64,000 nt of DNA from Adiantum capillus-veneris. Taxonomy: Eukaryota; Streptophyta; Polypodiopsida; Polypodiales; Pteridaceae. Where the stretch lies: NCBI GenBank assembly GCA_014529385.2, contig CM043964.1:139400529-139464528 (forward strand), in the 5' to 3' direction. Below are positions 21,277 through 31,490 of the stretch, one piece after another. The stretch's first letter is position 1. The number at the start of each line of letters is the position of its first letter. The position numbers were made by a program, and so were the translations under genes. The notes under the pieces are model-generated. The model saw nothing but the letters and a program-made list of their open reading frames with translations. It had not been told where the DNA came from and made no database searches.

Positions 21277-22392
21277 TCATGTCTTTGGATCCCAAGATCT
21301 AGAGAATCTCCCTGAAACCTTGTCTTTAACCAAATCTTTAGCTTTTGCAAACATTAGAAATTGTGTTTTGCCTCTTATTCTAGGCATTGGATTCTCTTTA
21401 GCCCTGTGCTCAGCTCTCTCTTTCTTATAGCGTTGTTGACGTCTAGATTTTTGATTTGGAAAGTCGTAGAACCTGACATCCACTATTGTTTTCTCTTGTT
21501 CACTCAAGTTGTTAGAGCATTCATTGTCTGCATCATCATCTTGCTCAAGATTCTTTGGAGAGTCATAAAACGACTCCTCTTTGTCTACTTCCACGGGTTC
21601 ATCTTTTTTGGATTGTTCAAAGACTGGTTCCTCATCTTCCCTATTTACCACATAACCATATAGTATAGAACCACGCCATAACCATCTTTGTCACAAAACT
21701 TTGTCATGGGACCATCCAAAATAGCACACACATCTAGGGTTGCTAGAATATGTGCCCACTCTAAAGTCTCTAGAGTTTTTTCAGGGAAGGGTTCAGGAAT
21801 GTATTCCTTGTCTTCAATTGCCCTATTTAGAATACACTCTTCTCGTTTTAAACTTCCTGAATGAGATGCTTTACACATCCATAGCTCCTTTGGCTTAGCT
21901 AACCAAGCTGAAAGCTTAGATCCTGCTAATGTAGCTAAATCAAAATCCTCAACTGGGGTTCGGTTCACATCTTTGTAACTATGGTCTTTAAGGTTTATGT
22001 GCATTTTGGTTTCCATGTGCTTGAGGTATATATGATCATATCCCGAGTCTTGGTCCATCTTCTATTGTTGCATGAATGGTCGTCCAAGTACTATGTCGTA
22101 GTTGTTCTTCTTGCCAAAATCTACTACAGCAAAGGTATGCTCATACTCAATGTCACAAGAAGTGACAATTACCTTTTCTAAAGACCCTTGGGGATTCTCT
22201 ATATAACCATTTGCTAATTGCAATTTCATCCTTCTGGCTCTCAAGGCAGGTTTTCCCCATTTCTTCTATATCTCTTTGATTGCAATAGCCCCCGTGCTTG
22301 TAAATCCCAAAAATTTTGTGAAATGTAGACACTCTCACTAGTCTCTTGTCATGAATGTAGAAGGCTCTAGGAAGAGTGAATTTAGGAGGCAA
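21277..22392 (-). pseudogene. pol: Gypsy protease region and pre-RT spacer, decayed
   Basis: At 22062-22244 RMKLQLANGYIENPQGSLEK and VVDFGKKNNYDIVLGRPFMQ show the back half of a gypsy aspartic protease domain (the ILGRPF block). It continues at 21645-22058 with WGYDHIYLKH-like DSGYDHIYLKH and a spacer, and at 21277-21651 with a charged, Asp/Glu-rich stretch. The catalytic DSG is not preserved: a weak TSTGA-like remnant sits where the plus-strand relic has LDSGART. Several frameshifts. Confidence 0.75.
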
Positions 22393-23283
22393 TTATTGGA
22401 TCTCCATAACTATCTTCCCTTTTGCTACATTGTATCCATACGATTGTATTTTTTTGGGTCTTTGACAATGAGGTAGTGGTTTTCCTTCTCATCACGGAAC
22501 CTATCACAATCATCATTTACTACATTTATTGCTAATCCTCTACCTGGCCGTTCTTCAATATAGGTGCATTGATGTCCTCAAACATCCGCATACACTAGGG
22601 CTCCATGGGCATTTGTTCCCTTTAGGAAGATTGTCGTGGATTTTGATATGTTTAAGGGTTTAGGGAGGTGCTAGCCCCCATAGTCCCTTGCTATTGAAAA
22701 CCTCCAAGTTGTTGGCTAGCCATCCAATGATGTGATTCATCAGAAGAGGTGTTAGTATCACTACCCTCTTCTATGATTGGTGCTAGCAAAACTATCCTTG
22801 CTTGGTTTACACTCTCTTCTATTGACACTAGGCTAACCTGATATTCTCCCACTCTTCAATCTCTCTGATACCAGATCTCAAATTCATCAAATCTTTCACA
22901 CAAACAACTATCAACCCAAATCCCTTACCTTAGAAGTCTGTTTGCAATTTCTCTTAGCCTTGATTTGCTTTCAAATCGCTTTCCTACCTTGTAAAGTAAT
23001 TTGCACTCCAAAATGATTGCCAACTTGCAGGATCCTTGGTTTTGGCTATCTTTACAAAACTTTTGACTCTGCAATTCTTTGTCAAAATAGTTTCTCATCT
23101 AAGTACACTATGACGTTGACGGGTATAACTAGAGGGTTAATCCCAACCAAACAACTGTATATGAGGACTTGATTCCTTATGTGATCTCTAAGCACTGATC
23201 TAAAGAGACAAATGGGATCCTAGGGTCAGAAGGAAGGCACTTGGTTAGTCAAAATCATTACCTGAGCCCTAGAACGAGCCTTT
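22393..23283. other. Gypsy relic 5' part, no coding recognised
   Basis: Where gag would be expected for a minus-strand element I find no gag helices and no zinc knuckle. The sequence grades into the periodic repeat region. Confidence 0.4.
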
Positions 23284-24161
23284 AGACTTCATATGTGTAT
23301 GATGTCTATGTGCTTAGCATTAGCCCAAACTTGAAATTTAGACTCTCCTTTATGTGCTATGTCCAAATCCAGTCTTACTTTGTGATGCTAACACCTATAG
23401 GCATCTCCCCTAATTTTGTCTTAGTTGTTGTCAGTTTCTCTGGGAGGTCTTCTAAGTCAAAGATTATTCAAATTGGATGAAGTTTGGTCTCTAAGCTTGT
23501 TTTGTGGTGTTAAACACTCTGGTCAGCTTTGATGTCAACTCTGGTCTCTAAAAATGCCCTTCAGACATCATACGCGAATGATGTCTTTTGTGCAACGATG
23601 AGGTAAAACCTTCTCCAGAGGTCCTCCACCACTCATACGACACATAGATATGCTCAAAATTGAATTTGGATGTCAATCAAGCACAAGATGACCACTTTTT
23701 GACAAGGAACTTCCTAGAAAGAGTAAAATCCTCTCAATACTCAATCTATATGTCCAAATGAAATGAAGCTTGGTGTGTGTGCTCAACTCAACATACAGAA
23801 TATGGGTATAAAGTCAAAAAGTCAACTAGGATGCTAGAATCACATTTCAGACATCATACGTGTATGATGTCTGCTGATGGATTTTTGTCCAGAACTTATC
23901 CACAGGCATCCAAAAGTCTCCAGCACTGGTTTTCAAGCACTTTTACCCTTTTTCATGCAAAGACATTCTCATAATCACAGGTTTCCATTTTTTTTGTTTC
24001 TCACACTCCGCCTTTTGTCTTTTGGATACTAAGTGTTAGTCAAAACTTTAGTCTCAAGGCGTATTTAGGGTAAATCACCCCTTTTGAACACTCTGGTGCA
24101 GTTTGTTGTGTCAAATTTGCAATTATGCTAACCCTTAGGACATCATATGCGTATGAAGTCT
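23284..24161. repeat. Periodic repeat with a 24-bp palindrome per unit
   Basis: Four copies of a near-perfect palindrome related to agacatcatacgtgtatgat occur at 23284-23307, 23563-23586, 23849-23872 and 24138-24161, at intervals of 279, 286 and 289 bp. Flanking sequence between copies is only weakly similar (for example aacactctggt...tgtcaa before copies 2 and 4), so the units are old, but the palindrome has stayed nearly constant. No coding explains it. Confidence 0.85.
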
Positions 24162-24640
24162 AGAGCGGCAGAATTGTAAATTTTCTCAATAGATTTCTTG
24201 TTGCTTTCTTATATACTCAACACAAATATCCCCAAAAGCTTGTTTGTTGCATTTTCACCCTAAAGATCAAAATTTTCTAGGATTTTAAATGCAAGCACAC
24301 AAGCAAATAAATATGTGATGAATATTTCTAGTTCATAATGAAAATGTCCTTTCTATAACTTATCCTACACATCATATGGGGTGTTTCATTTATGATTGGA
24401 AAAATGCTTCATTGCCTCACTATCGCTTTTATCACCTCACAAATCACTCACACACCATCAACACTAAAACACGACTATATAGTGGAAAATCCATGCAAGT
24501 CACATGCTCCCTACCACCTCTCCTAGATCTCAAGAGTCCAACTCCTAGATCCTACCTAGAATAAGATAAAAAGATTCTGGCAAATCAGAGGGACTTCTAC
24601 CTTGTAGGACTAGTCTAAGGCCATTTACCTAGGGCTCTCG
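24162..24640. other. Non-coding, 5' leader side of the gypsy relic
   Basis: No gene seen. It lies between the last palindrome and the putative primer site. Confidence 0.4.
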
Positions 24641-24658
24641 TCCTCAAAAATGATGCCA
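24641..24658 (-). other. Decayed gypsy primer-binding site
   Basis: The minus strand reads TGGCATCATTTTTGAGGA. Against the TGGCGCC-type primer site used by many plant gypsy elements (TGGCGCCGTTGCCGGGGA) it matches 12 of 18 positions, and six of the seven mismatches are C-to-T or G-to-A. It is followed on the plus strand by tgttggcgg at 24660, a plausible LTR edge. Confidence 0.5.
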
Positions 24659-24659
24659 A

Positions 24660-25554
24660 TGTTGGCGGATATGCCACAAGAAGATGCTAGCATAGTGAGA
24701 ACTAAGCCAACACACCAAAATGTCGGCCAAGGACATAGCTCGACCCACATGCACGTGGAAGTAAATAGATGGTTTTCAAATACCTACTCGACCTTCTAAT
24801 GACAATCACTACTCGAGGAAATTAAACCCATAAACCCTATGTACTTGTGACTGCAATTAAACTTATGATGATCATGCTATCATAATCAAGAATAAATGTT
24901 CTTGAATCACCTCAGAACTCAAAGGGATTCCTCTACATACCCCCGGGGCGTCCACTATGTAAAAATTTCATATAGCATGTGCGAACAAGAGGTATTTAAA
25001 TAATCCCTTACTTGCATTATTTCAAGTATTATATGTACCCCTTATGTATGCATTTTTGTAAAAAAACTAGCCCTTATGTATGAAAATTTTAACTTTCTCA
25101 ATTACAAAACCCTTTATGTAAGTACATTTTTTCTATAAATGTACCTAATTATAAATCTCTTATTTTGTTTGCACGTACTATATTACAGTGGACACCCCGA
25201 GTACATACCAAGAGGTCACTACCCTAAGGACTCTGGCCCTATATCCCACCCATATCCACTTGGTGCAACAAACGCGTATAAAGACAGGCAGTCTATTACA
25301 AGTCACTAATTCTCAACATGCATGATCTTATTAATGTGTAGCTCTTCTTGCCATGATTGAACTGATATATACAAACCTCAAAACAGACACACGGTTTGCA
25401 AGATAACTCACTCCAAATCTCGTGGAAGCTCGCCCCAGGACGAGACCAAAAACTGGCAAGCTTTGTGTTGGTGTGCAACCCTCGCCATTTCTAGCTCATT
25501 GGTGGTATCACCTTTGCAACGGTTGCTCATTAGCATGCACAAAGAAGAGATAAG

Positions 25555-25606
<52 letters not shown>

Positions 25607-25859
25607 CACACATACACAACACACAATAGATGCAAAAAGATAGATAAGTCTCCTTAGGTTTACAAAAAAATTGGTTTTTATACATTCCTCTTGAGAGGTA
25701 CATTCTCATCAAAAAATGATTTCTCATCTAACACAAAACTTCTGCTTGTCCATCAAAATTTAATATTACAAAAAATGGGTGATTCTTCTTAGTGTTCCTC
25801 CAGTCAACACACACACAGGAAGAAATGTTATATTAACGTCTTCAAGAGGCCAAAGTGAC
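24660..25859. other. Possible LTR remnant and spacer between head-to-head gypsy relics
   Basis: The left edge (tgttggcggatatgcc) could be the inner end of the 5' LTR of the minus-strand relic. No second copy of this sequence exists in the window, so the other LTR edge cannot be placed. AT-rich, with an uninterrupted CT microsatellite at 25557-25602. No gene recognised. Confidence 0.4.
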
Positions 25860-27020
25860 CTATGAGACCAACTCTTCAAACAAGTTTTGAGAGTTGAACA
25901 GATTGCGGATTTCCATACTTAGTATGAGGGATTTGGGTTGACATTGAAAGGAATAGTGATGACTTGGTTCCAAGGACTAAATAGAGATGATTTCCCCAAC
26001 ATAGCACAACTCTTACAAGAATTTGTAGAGGAGTTTTCAAAAAAGGGGATCAAACACAAGACAATGTCCTTTTCAAATAGAAAAAGACCGAGAGAGTGAA
26101 GGAGGCTCTACTTTGCTTTAAACAATACATTATTTCCTATGATAGAGCTACCGCAAGATGAGATATTGTCAATTCTCTTCATTGAGGGCTTAAAGAACAA
26201 GACTCTAAAAAAGGACCTACATTTGCAAGGATGCACGACATTTGAGCAAGTCACTAGAGAAGCTCTTCATCTAGTTGACAATTGCAAGGCCTACAGAGAA
26301 GTGACTGAACAGATAGACAACGCGACTAGTAAAGAGAAAACCCACAACAAAGCAAGATGTTCAACCTCCTATAGTGCAGATCTTTGATCAAGTAGTCGGG
26401 GAGGTGATTAGAAGAGTTAACCAGGTCTACATATGGAACCCGATTATACGACAACCACATTTGAGGAGATGTAATACTTGTGGAGGGGATCACCACACTC
26501 CATGGTGTACTCAACCAAAAACACAATGCATGATAGGGCAAGAACCACATCTTTTGAATGATGGTAGAGTGGTAGTCAACTACACTCAATCAACTACATT
26601 TGAGGAGATGTAACACTTGTGGAGGGGATCACCACACTCTGTGGTGTAGCACTCAACCAAAACCGCAATGTATGATAGGACAAGAATCACATTTTCTTAA
26701 TGATGGTAGAGTGGTAGTCAACTACACTCAGCCAACACATGTGTCACAACCTATGAAAAACCAATATTCCATGGATGCAAATATGATCATGTTCATAGCC
26801 AACTAGGAATATGGTTCAAAGAACATTCTTACCAGGCAAGAACAACCATTGGTTTGATCACCAGCTATGAAACAAGAAGGCCCATGCTATGAATGTGGAG
26901 GTGACCATTGGGAACGATGTTGTCCAGACAAGGGTCCATAAATAGAAATATTTGTATTTTGTGATGGTTGTGGGAGAGACCATCTACTCCAACATTGTGC
27001 TAAGAATCCAAACTACAAGG
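25860..27020 (+). pseudogene. gag: Gypsy gag with four zinc knuckles
   Basis: The gag body includes LTLKGIVMTWFQGL and LLQEFVEEFSKKGIKHKT (the retrotransposon gag helices), then ELPQDEILSILFIEGLKNKT and TFEQVTREALHL. Four CCHC-like knuckles follow: CNTCGGDHHTPWC (near 26475), CNTCGGDHHTLWC (near 26615), CYECGGDHWERCC (near 26890) and CDGCGRDHLLQHC (near 26965). Knuckles bind element RNA; most gypsy gags have one or two. The first two arose by a 139-bp tandem duplication. Frame changes occur between them. Confidence 0.8.
26457..26737 (+). repeat. 139-bp tandem duplication of a zinc knuckle
   Basis: The block starting acatttgaggagatgtaa at 26457 is repeated from 26596 with few changes and a small insertion after ggtgta. 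Each copy holds one CCHC knuckle. Confidence 0.9.
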
Positions 27021-28249
27021 GGAAAGCAACAATGAACGATGTAGGAGTGATGCCTTCATCAAGCGGATCCAAGGTAGAACCCGCCATTCCTTTAAAGGTG
27101 ATGACTCAAGCTCAAGCTCAAGAAGCTGCCGAAAACGCAATCGTTGAGGAGGAACCCACATTGCCACCTCAAACAAAAATTGAGAACATATCGGTGAGAA
27201 CAGGAAGAAAATCATGGAAAGTCCAATGAGAAAAAATCAAAGAAAAGAGACTGCAGGAGAAAGCTACTTTGGAAACTGAACTGCATCAAACAAAAGAACA
27301 ACTTAAACATGAGAAACAAAGCAAGAAAAATGCAAAGGGACTTGAAGAGTCAAAGACTAACTCGAGAGGTTCAATCTTGGTCGACAAAGTCTTTGAGCCC
27401 TTAGATGCAATTTTGAAGGCCTATGAAGCTAAGCTAAAACCCAATCAAACCCAAGAGCATAGATGGCTGATGTATCCTCATCCAGGGTATGAAAAAGAGA
27501 GGTTGCAACAAATGTCAATGAGTTTATCCAAGCAGCCCAAGCTCTTATGGAACCACATGTTCCACATGCTCCAAAAATGAAGGTGCTAATCCACAAAAGA
27601 ATCCAAGAAATGGAGAACCAAGGTGTTGCAAATAGAGATCAAGAAGAGCCGAAAGTTGAGGCACTTTTAGATATGAGGGAAGTAGCCAATACCATAGATG
27701 GGGTGGGCTCACAAGTAGTGATGCCGATTCCGGAGGTAGAAGAACTGTGGACACAATCCTTATGGGAATCCATCAAAAACCAAAAAGATGGTAGTGCTAC
27801 TTTACAATTGGCACCTATACCTGAGATAAACATGGATCAAAAAAAAATTCAGGGGATATAAGATCTTTATATAGGGATGCCAGGCTTGTCACATCTGAAG
27901 AGAGAACCACACCCTCTATAAACTTTTCCATATTTCATAGAAGAACTAGAAACAAACTATGAGGTTAGAGTGGTACCTTCTCAGTGGAAAGCCACACCAA
28001 AAATGATGGATACCAAGAGCTTGCACGAATTGATGCCTTTTCCTATACAATGCACACTTTCTCTCTCAGTGTTGCTAAAAATTAGACCGCATCTATGGGG
28101 CCAAATGGGCAAACACCTAACTTGCATATGAAAACATGGATGATGCCTTGCCTAAAAATACAGACAAAGCTGGTACCATTGATGAATAAGGTGGGTGATT
28201 ACTGTGAAGGTGACGAAGGAAACACCACCTTACCACTTGGTACAAAGGA
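27021..28249 (+). pseudogene. Gypsy gag-protease linker, decayed
   Basis: A charged, helix-prone region (for example TETELHQTKEQLKHEKQSKK-like sequence near 27270) followed by acidic segments (REVANTIDGVGSQVVMPIPE near 27680). Stops interrupt it. No catalytic motif. It is probably the C-terminal gag and linker of the same element. Confidence 0.55.
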
Positions 28250-29610
28250 GTAAAGATGGTTGCAAGATTAGATAGTGGGGCAAGAACTGCCATTGCAACC
28301 AATGGGATGTGGGAAAAATGGGGAAAGCCTGATCTTAGGAAAACTCGAATGAAACTGCAATTAGTTGATGGATACATGGAGAGACCGATAGGAATGTTAG
28401 AACAAATCATTGTATCCTCATGTGGAATTGAGTATGAGCACACCTTTGCCATAACGAATTTGATAAGAGCAACAACTTGATATCATATTGGGTGGACCAT
28501 TCATGCATCAACTCAAAATGGTACAAGACTGGGGCTATGACTATATCTACTTGAGACACAAAGAGGTCACTACAGAAATTAGTGTCAAAGATCATAGTTA
28601 TAGAGATGTAGAGTGAATCCCAAGGGAATAATTACACTCCACAACTGAACAAGAAAACAAGGTACCTACTTGGTTGCAAAGGAAAGTGCATATTTGGATG
28701 TGTGGAGCATCAAGATGCCAGAGTCTTAGAAAGGAGGATTGCATCCTAGAGCGTTCAGTAGAAGACAAATCTTACATTAAGGAACCATTCCTAGAGGAGT
28801 TGTTTGAACCTTTTGGATGAAAGAGAATACTGGCAACTCTTGATGTTTGCATAAATGAGGTGACCAAAACCAAATTTTACGATGAAGATGGCTATGATAT
28901 AAGACCCTTTCTAATGGTTTCAACGGTCCAAGAAATTGAAAACCTCTCTAAAGCTAATGAATACCATGATTGGAGGAGTGACAAATTAGGGAACGAAGCT
29001 AAAGACCAACTTTTAAGTGGCTATGATATAATTCCCTTATTTACAATAAACGTGTTGAAGGAAGCTAATGAAGTTTGTGAGTATGAAAGAAAAAAATATA
29101 AGACAGATCGCTACGTCATTGATCATGAGGAAAAAGTGAAAATGACACATACCTGAAGAATCGACAAAATCTGTTTCAAAGAAGCCGACTCCAGAAAGAG
29201 TGCAATTGAAATCAGGCGAAGGAGCAAAGTTTCCAATTTCAATATCAAATGTTCAACAAACACAAGATCAAGAGAAAAACAAGGATACAACAAAAGATCG
29301 AGTGTGTCCAATAGTGATCAAATTTAGCATGTGCTATGAAACATGACTAAAAATCACGTGTTCAACTATGATAGATCCTTATGAGACAAAGAATCTAATG
29401 TCTTTTGGAACGTGGATACTGATGGAAAAGCTGCAAATCACCGAGATAGAGGAGATAGTGTACACAAGTTTGAAAATGCCGATTTCTAGCTTTGGCATGG
29501 CAGAAGCCGTACTCAAGTTGAGTGTTGGGGAGTACAAGGATACTTTCCACATAATTGGCTCCCATCACATTAAGGAGAGTCTAGTCTTGACAAAAATCTA
29601 GAGGAACATC
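28250..29610 (+). pseudogene. pol: Gypsy protease region and pre-RT spacer, decayed
   Basis: MVARLDSGARTAIATNGMWE holds an aspartic protease DSG; RMKLQLVDGYMERPIGMLEQ and SCGIEYEHTFAI follow as in the minus-strand relic. After a frameshift come DWGYDYIYLRH-like sequence near 28530 and acidic spacer segments (28860-29156, 29368-29601). Reverse transcriptase is absent because a LARD-like element begins at 29611. Confidence 0.75.
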
Positions 29611-30283
29611 TGTAGGGAGGCGTTGTAGCACGACCTAATCGCAACCCACACAAAACTATCAAATCCGTGGATCCGGCAACCTGGCTAGAGCATGAAAGCA
29701 CGAGCATCGGATGAATGGAATAGAGGATTCAAGAGATCACTTCTCCAATGTAAGTAGAGATTAGCCATTGCAAGACTAACTCTAAACCTACTCTATTCAC
29801 TAAACAATTAATCTCCTACATACATAAAGCCCACCAAAGTCCAACTTGCCATAGACTATAAACCCCAAGCACACTAATGACAAGCACACACTAATTACCA
29901 CATGTCAATTAAGGAACTTCATCAATAGCTTACACAAACGAGGTGAATGGTGCTAGAGTTTCATAAAACCTATCTACACACACAACCAAAGGATAGGGCA
30001 CACACACAAATTACAAGATTAAGACCCAGCTTAATCAACCTAATTTGTGATGTTATATATCACAAATCAATTGCTCGTAGAGAGATAAGAGTGGTTACTA
30101 GCAAGAAGTACATTCATCTCTCAAATCTAGAATAATGAAAGTGTAATACTACTTCATGACAAGATGAAGTGTAGAGAAGAAGAGACTAATAAGAAAATAA
30201 GAATTAGATTAATCAAGAAGAGCTTACTCTAATTACAATGGTTAGCACTAGCCTCTCAAGCGTATACATTAAGCTCAAGGCTA

Positions 30284-30508
30284 TGTTGGAATTAGGGTTG
30301 CAGAGAAACACACACAGCTTGGAGAAGACGAAGGAAGCTCAAGGCACACAATGGAGAGTGTATTACTTAGTGTGCTATGGAAAGATACATTGACCTAGAG
30401 TGATGGGCGTATATCCAATGCTCGGGGGAAAAAACCTCCTAAAGAGGGAAAAAATGCCCCGGCGGTCCTAGTGTTCGCACACATCACTACCACATGTATA
30501 TGGTAACA
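30284..30508 (-). repeat. Copia-2 3' LTR
   Basis: 225 bp. Starts tgttggaattaggg, ends tatatggtaaca on the plus strand. It has a single copy of the 19-bp end unit that is doubled in Copia-1. Confidence 0.97.
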
Positions 30509-30583
30509 AATCTCCCCTGGAGTGATGCGGTGAACGAGAGCTGGCACATGAGTAAAGGGAAGTGCCATGCCCTAAGGACATGA

Positions 30584-31477
30584 TCAGTCCACAAAGGGGA
30601 GTAAGCCCAAAGCTTTGCGGAAAGCTTCAAGCTTCTCACGAGACAATGCCTTTGTGAAAAGATCTGCAAGGTTGTCCTGTGTTGGCACATAAGCCAAGCT
30701 GATCTCTCCTGCTGAGAGCCTCTCCCTGACATAGTGGTAATGCATCTCAATGTGCTTTGTGCAACGATGAAAAACTGGGTTCCTCACAACTGCCAATGCG
30801 CTCTGACTGTCAGTGTAGATAGTGTTGGCAGTGTCATGTCCCACACCCAAATCAGCCATAAGGCGTCTGAGCCATACACACTCAACCGTAGCTGTGAAGA
30901 ATGCCCTGTACTCATCCTCACAACTTGAAGTGGCCACAGTAGGTTGCATCTTGCTCAACCATGATATACATGAACTGCCAAGCATGAAACAAAAAGCACT
31001 TGTGGACACTCTCGTGTCAAAACAACCAGCCCAATCTGAGTCCGAAAAAGCATGTAAGTCTGGTGGCAATGATCCCCCCTTGGGATAAAACAAGCCAAGA
31101 TGTAAAGTGCCACTAAGGTAGCGGAAAATCCTCTTGACAGCCTGCCAATGCTTACACCCTAGGCTATGCATAAATCTGCTGACCTGTGAGACTGCAAACT
31201 GAATATCCGGCCTCGTGTTGCATACATAAATGAGGCAGCCAACAACAGTTTGGTAAAGAGTGACATCAGCAGGATCACCAGCATCATGTAGACTCAACTT
31301 CAAACCTGTTTCCATGGGAGTGGCAATAGGTTTGCAATCCTCAAGTCCAAATTTACATAGCAATGTCTCTATGTAACTTTTTTGACACAAGGCAATAGCA
31401 CCATCACACTGCTTAAACTGTATACCCAAGTAATGATGCAACAGCCCCAAATCTTTCATCTTGAAAGTAGCATTCAA
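30584..31477 (-). pseudogene. pol: Copia-2 RT C-terminal part and RNase H
   Basis: 297 codons, almost the same as the Copia-1 piece. RNase H acidic positions are seen in SDSDWAGC, SSCEDEYRA and IYTDSQSALAV. The HARTKHIEVHYHYV block has changed to HRCTKHIEMHYHYV. It is in a different frame from the long upstream polyprotein, with a stop between, as in Copia-1. Confidence 0.9.
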
Positions 31478-31490
31478 ATCAGCCTTAAAT

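Larger units (their letters stand above)
20094..24659 (-). mobile_element. Ty3/gypsy relic, minus strand
   Basis: On the minus strand, reading from right to left: a decayed primer site at 24641-24658, a long non-coding part with a periodic palindrome repeat, an aspartic-protease region (about 22060-22392), a spacer (21280-22058) and reverse transcriptase (20094-20830). The order protease then RT and the RT motifs place it in Ty3/gypsy. The 3' end of RT, RNase H and integrase are missing. Protease-region peptides such as MKLQLANGYIENP and CDIEYEHTFA match those of the plus-strand relic at 25860-29610 (MKLQLVDGYMERP, CGIEYEHTFA), so both derive from one family. Confidence 0.85.
25860..29610 (+). 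mobile_element. Ty3/gypsy relic, plus strand
   Basis: In order on the plus strand: gag (about 25860-26390), a zinc-knuckle array (26460-27020), a coiled, charged linker (27030-27860), a protease region (28250-28620) and a pre-RT spacer to about 29600. It is then cut off by the LTR of a LARD-like element at 29611, before reverse transcriptase would start. Protease-region peptides match the minus-strand relic at 20094-24659. Multiple stops and frameshifts make it non-functional. The 5' LTR and primer site are not visible. Confidence 0.85.

Noticed and set aside
23284-24161. CRISPR-like array
   Set aside because: Spacing is about 285 bp, only four units, spacers are related to each other and the host is a plant.
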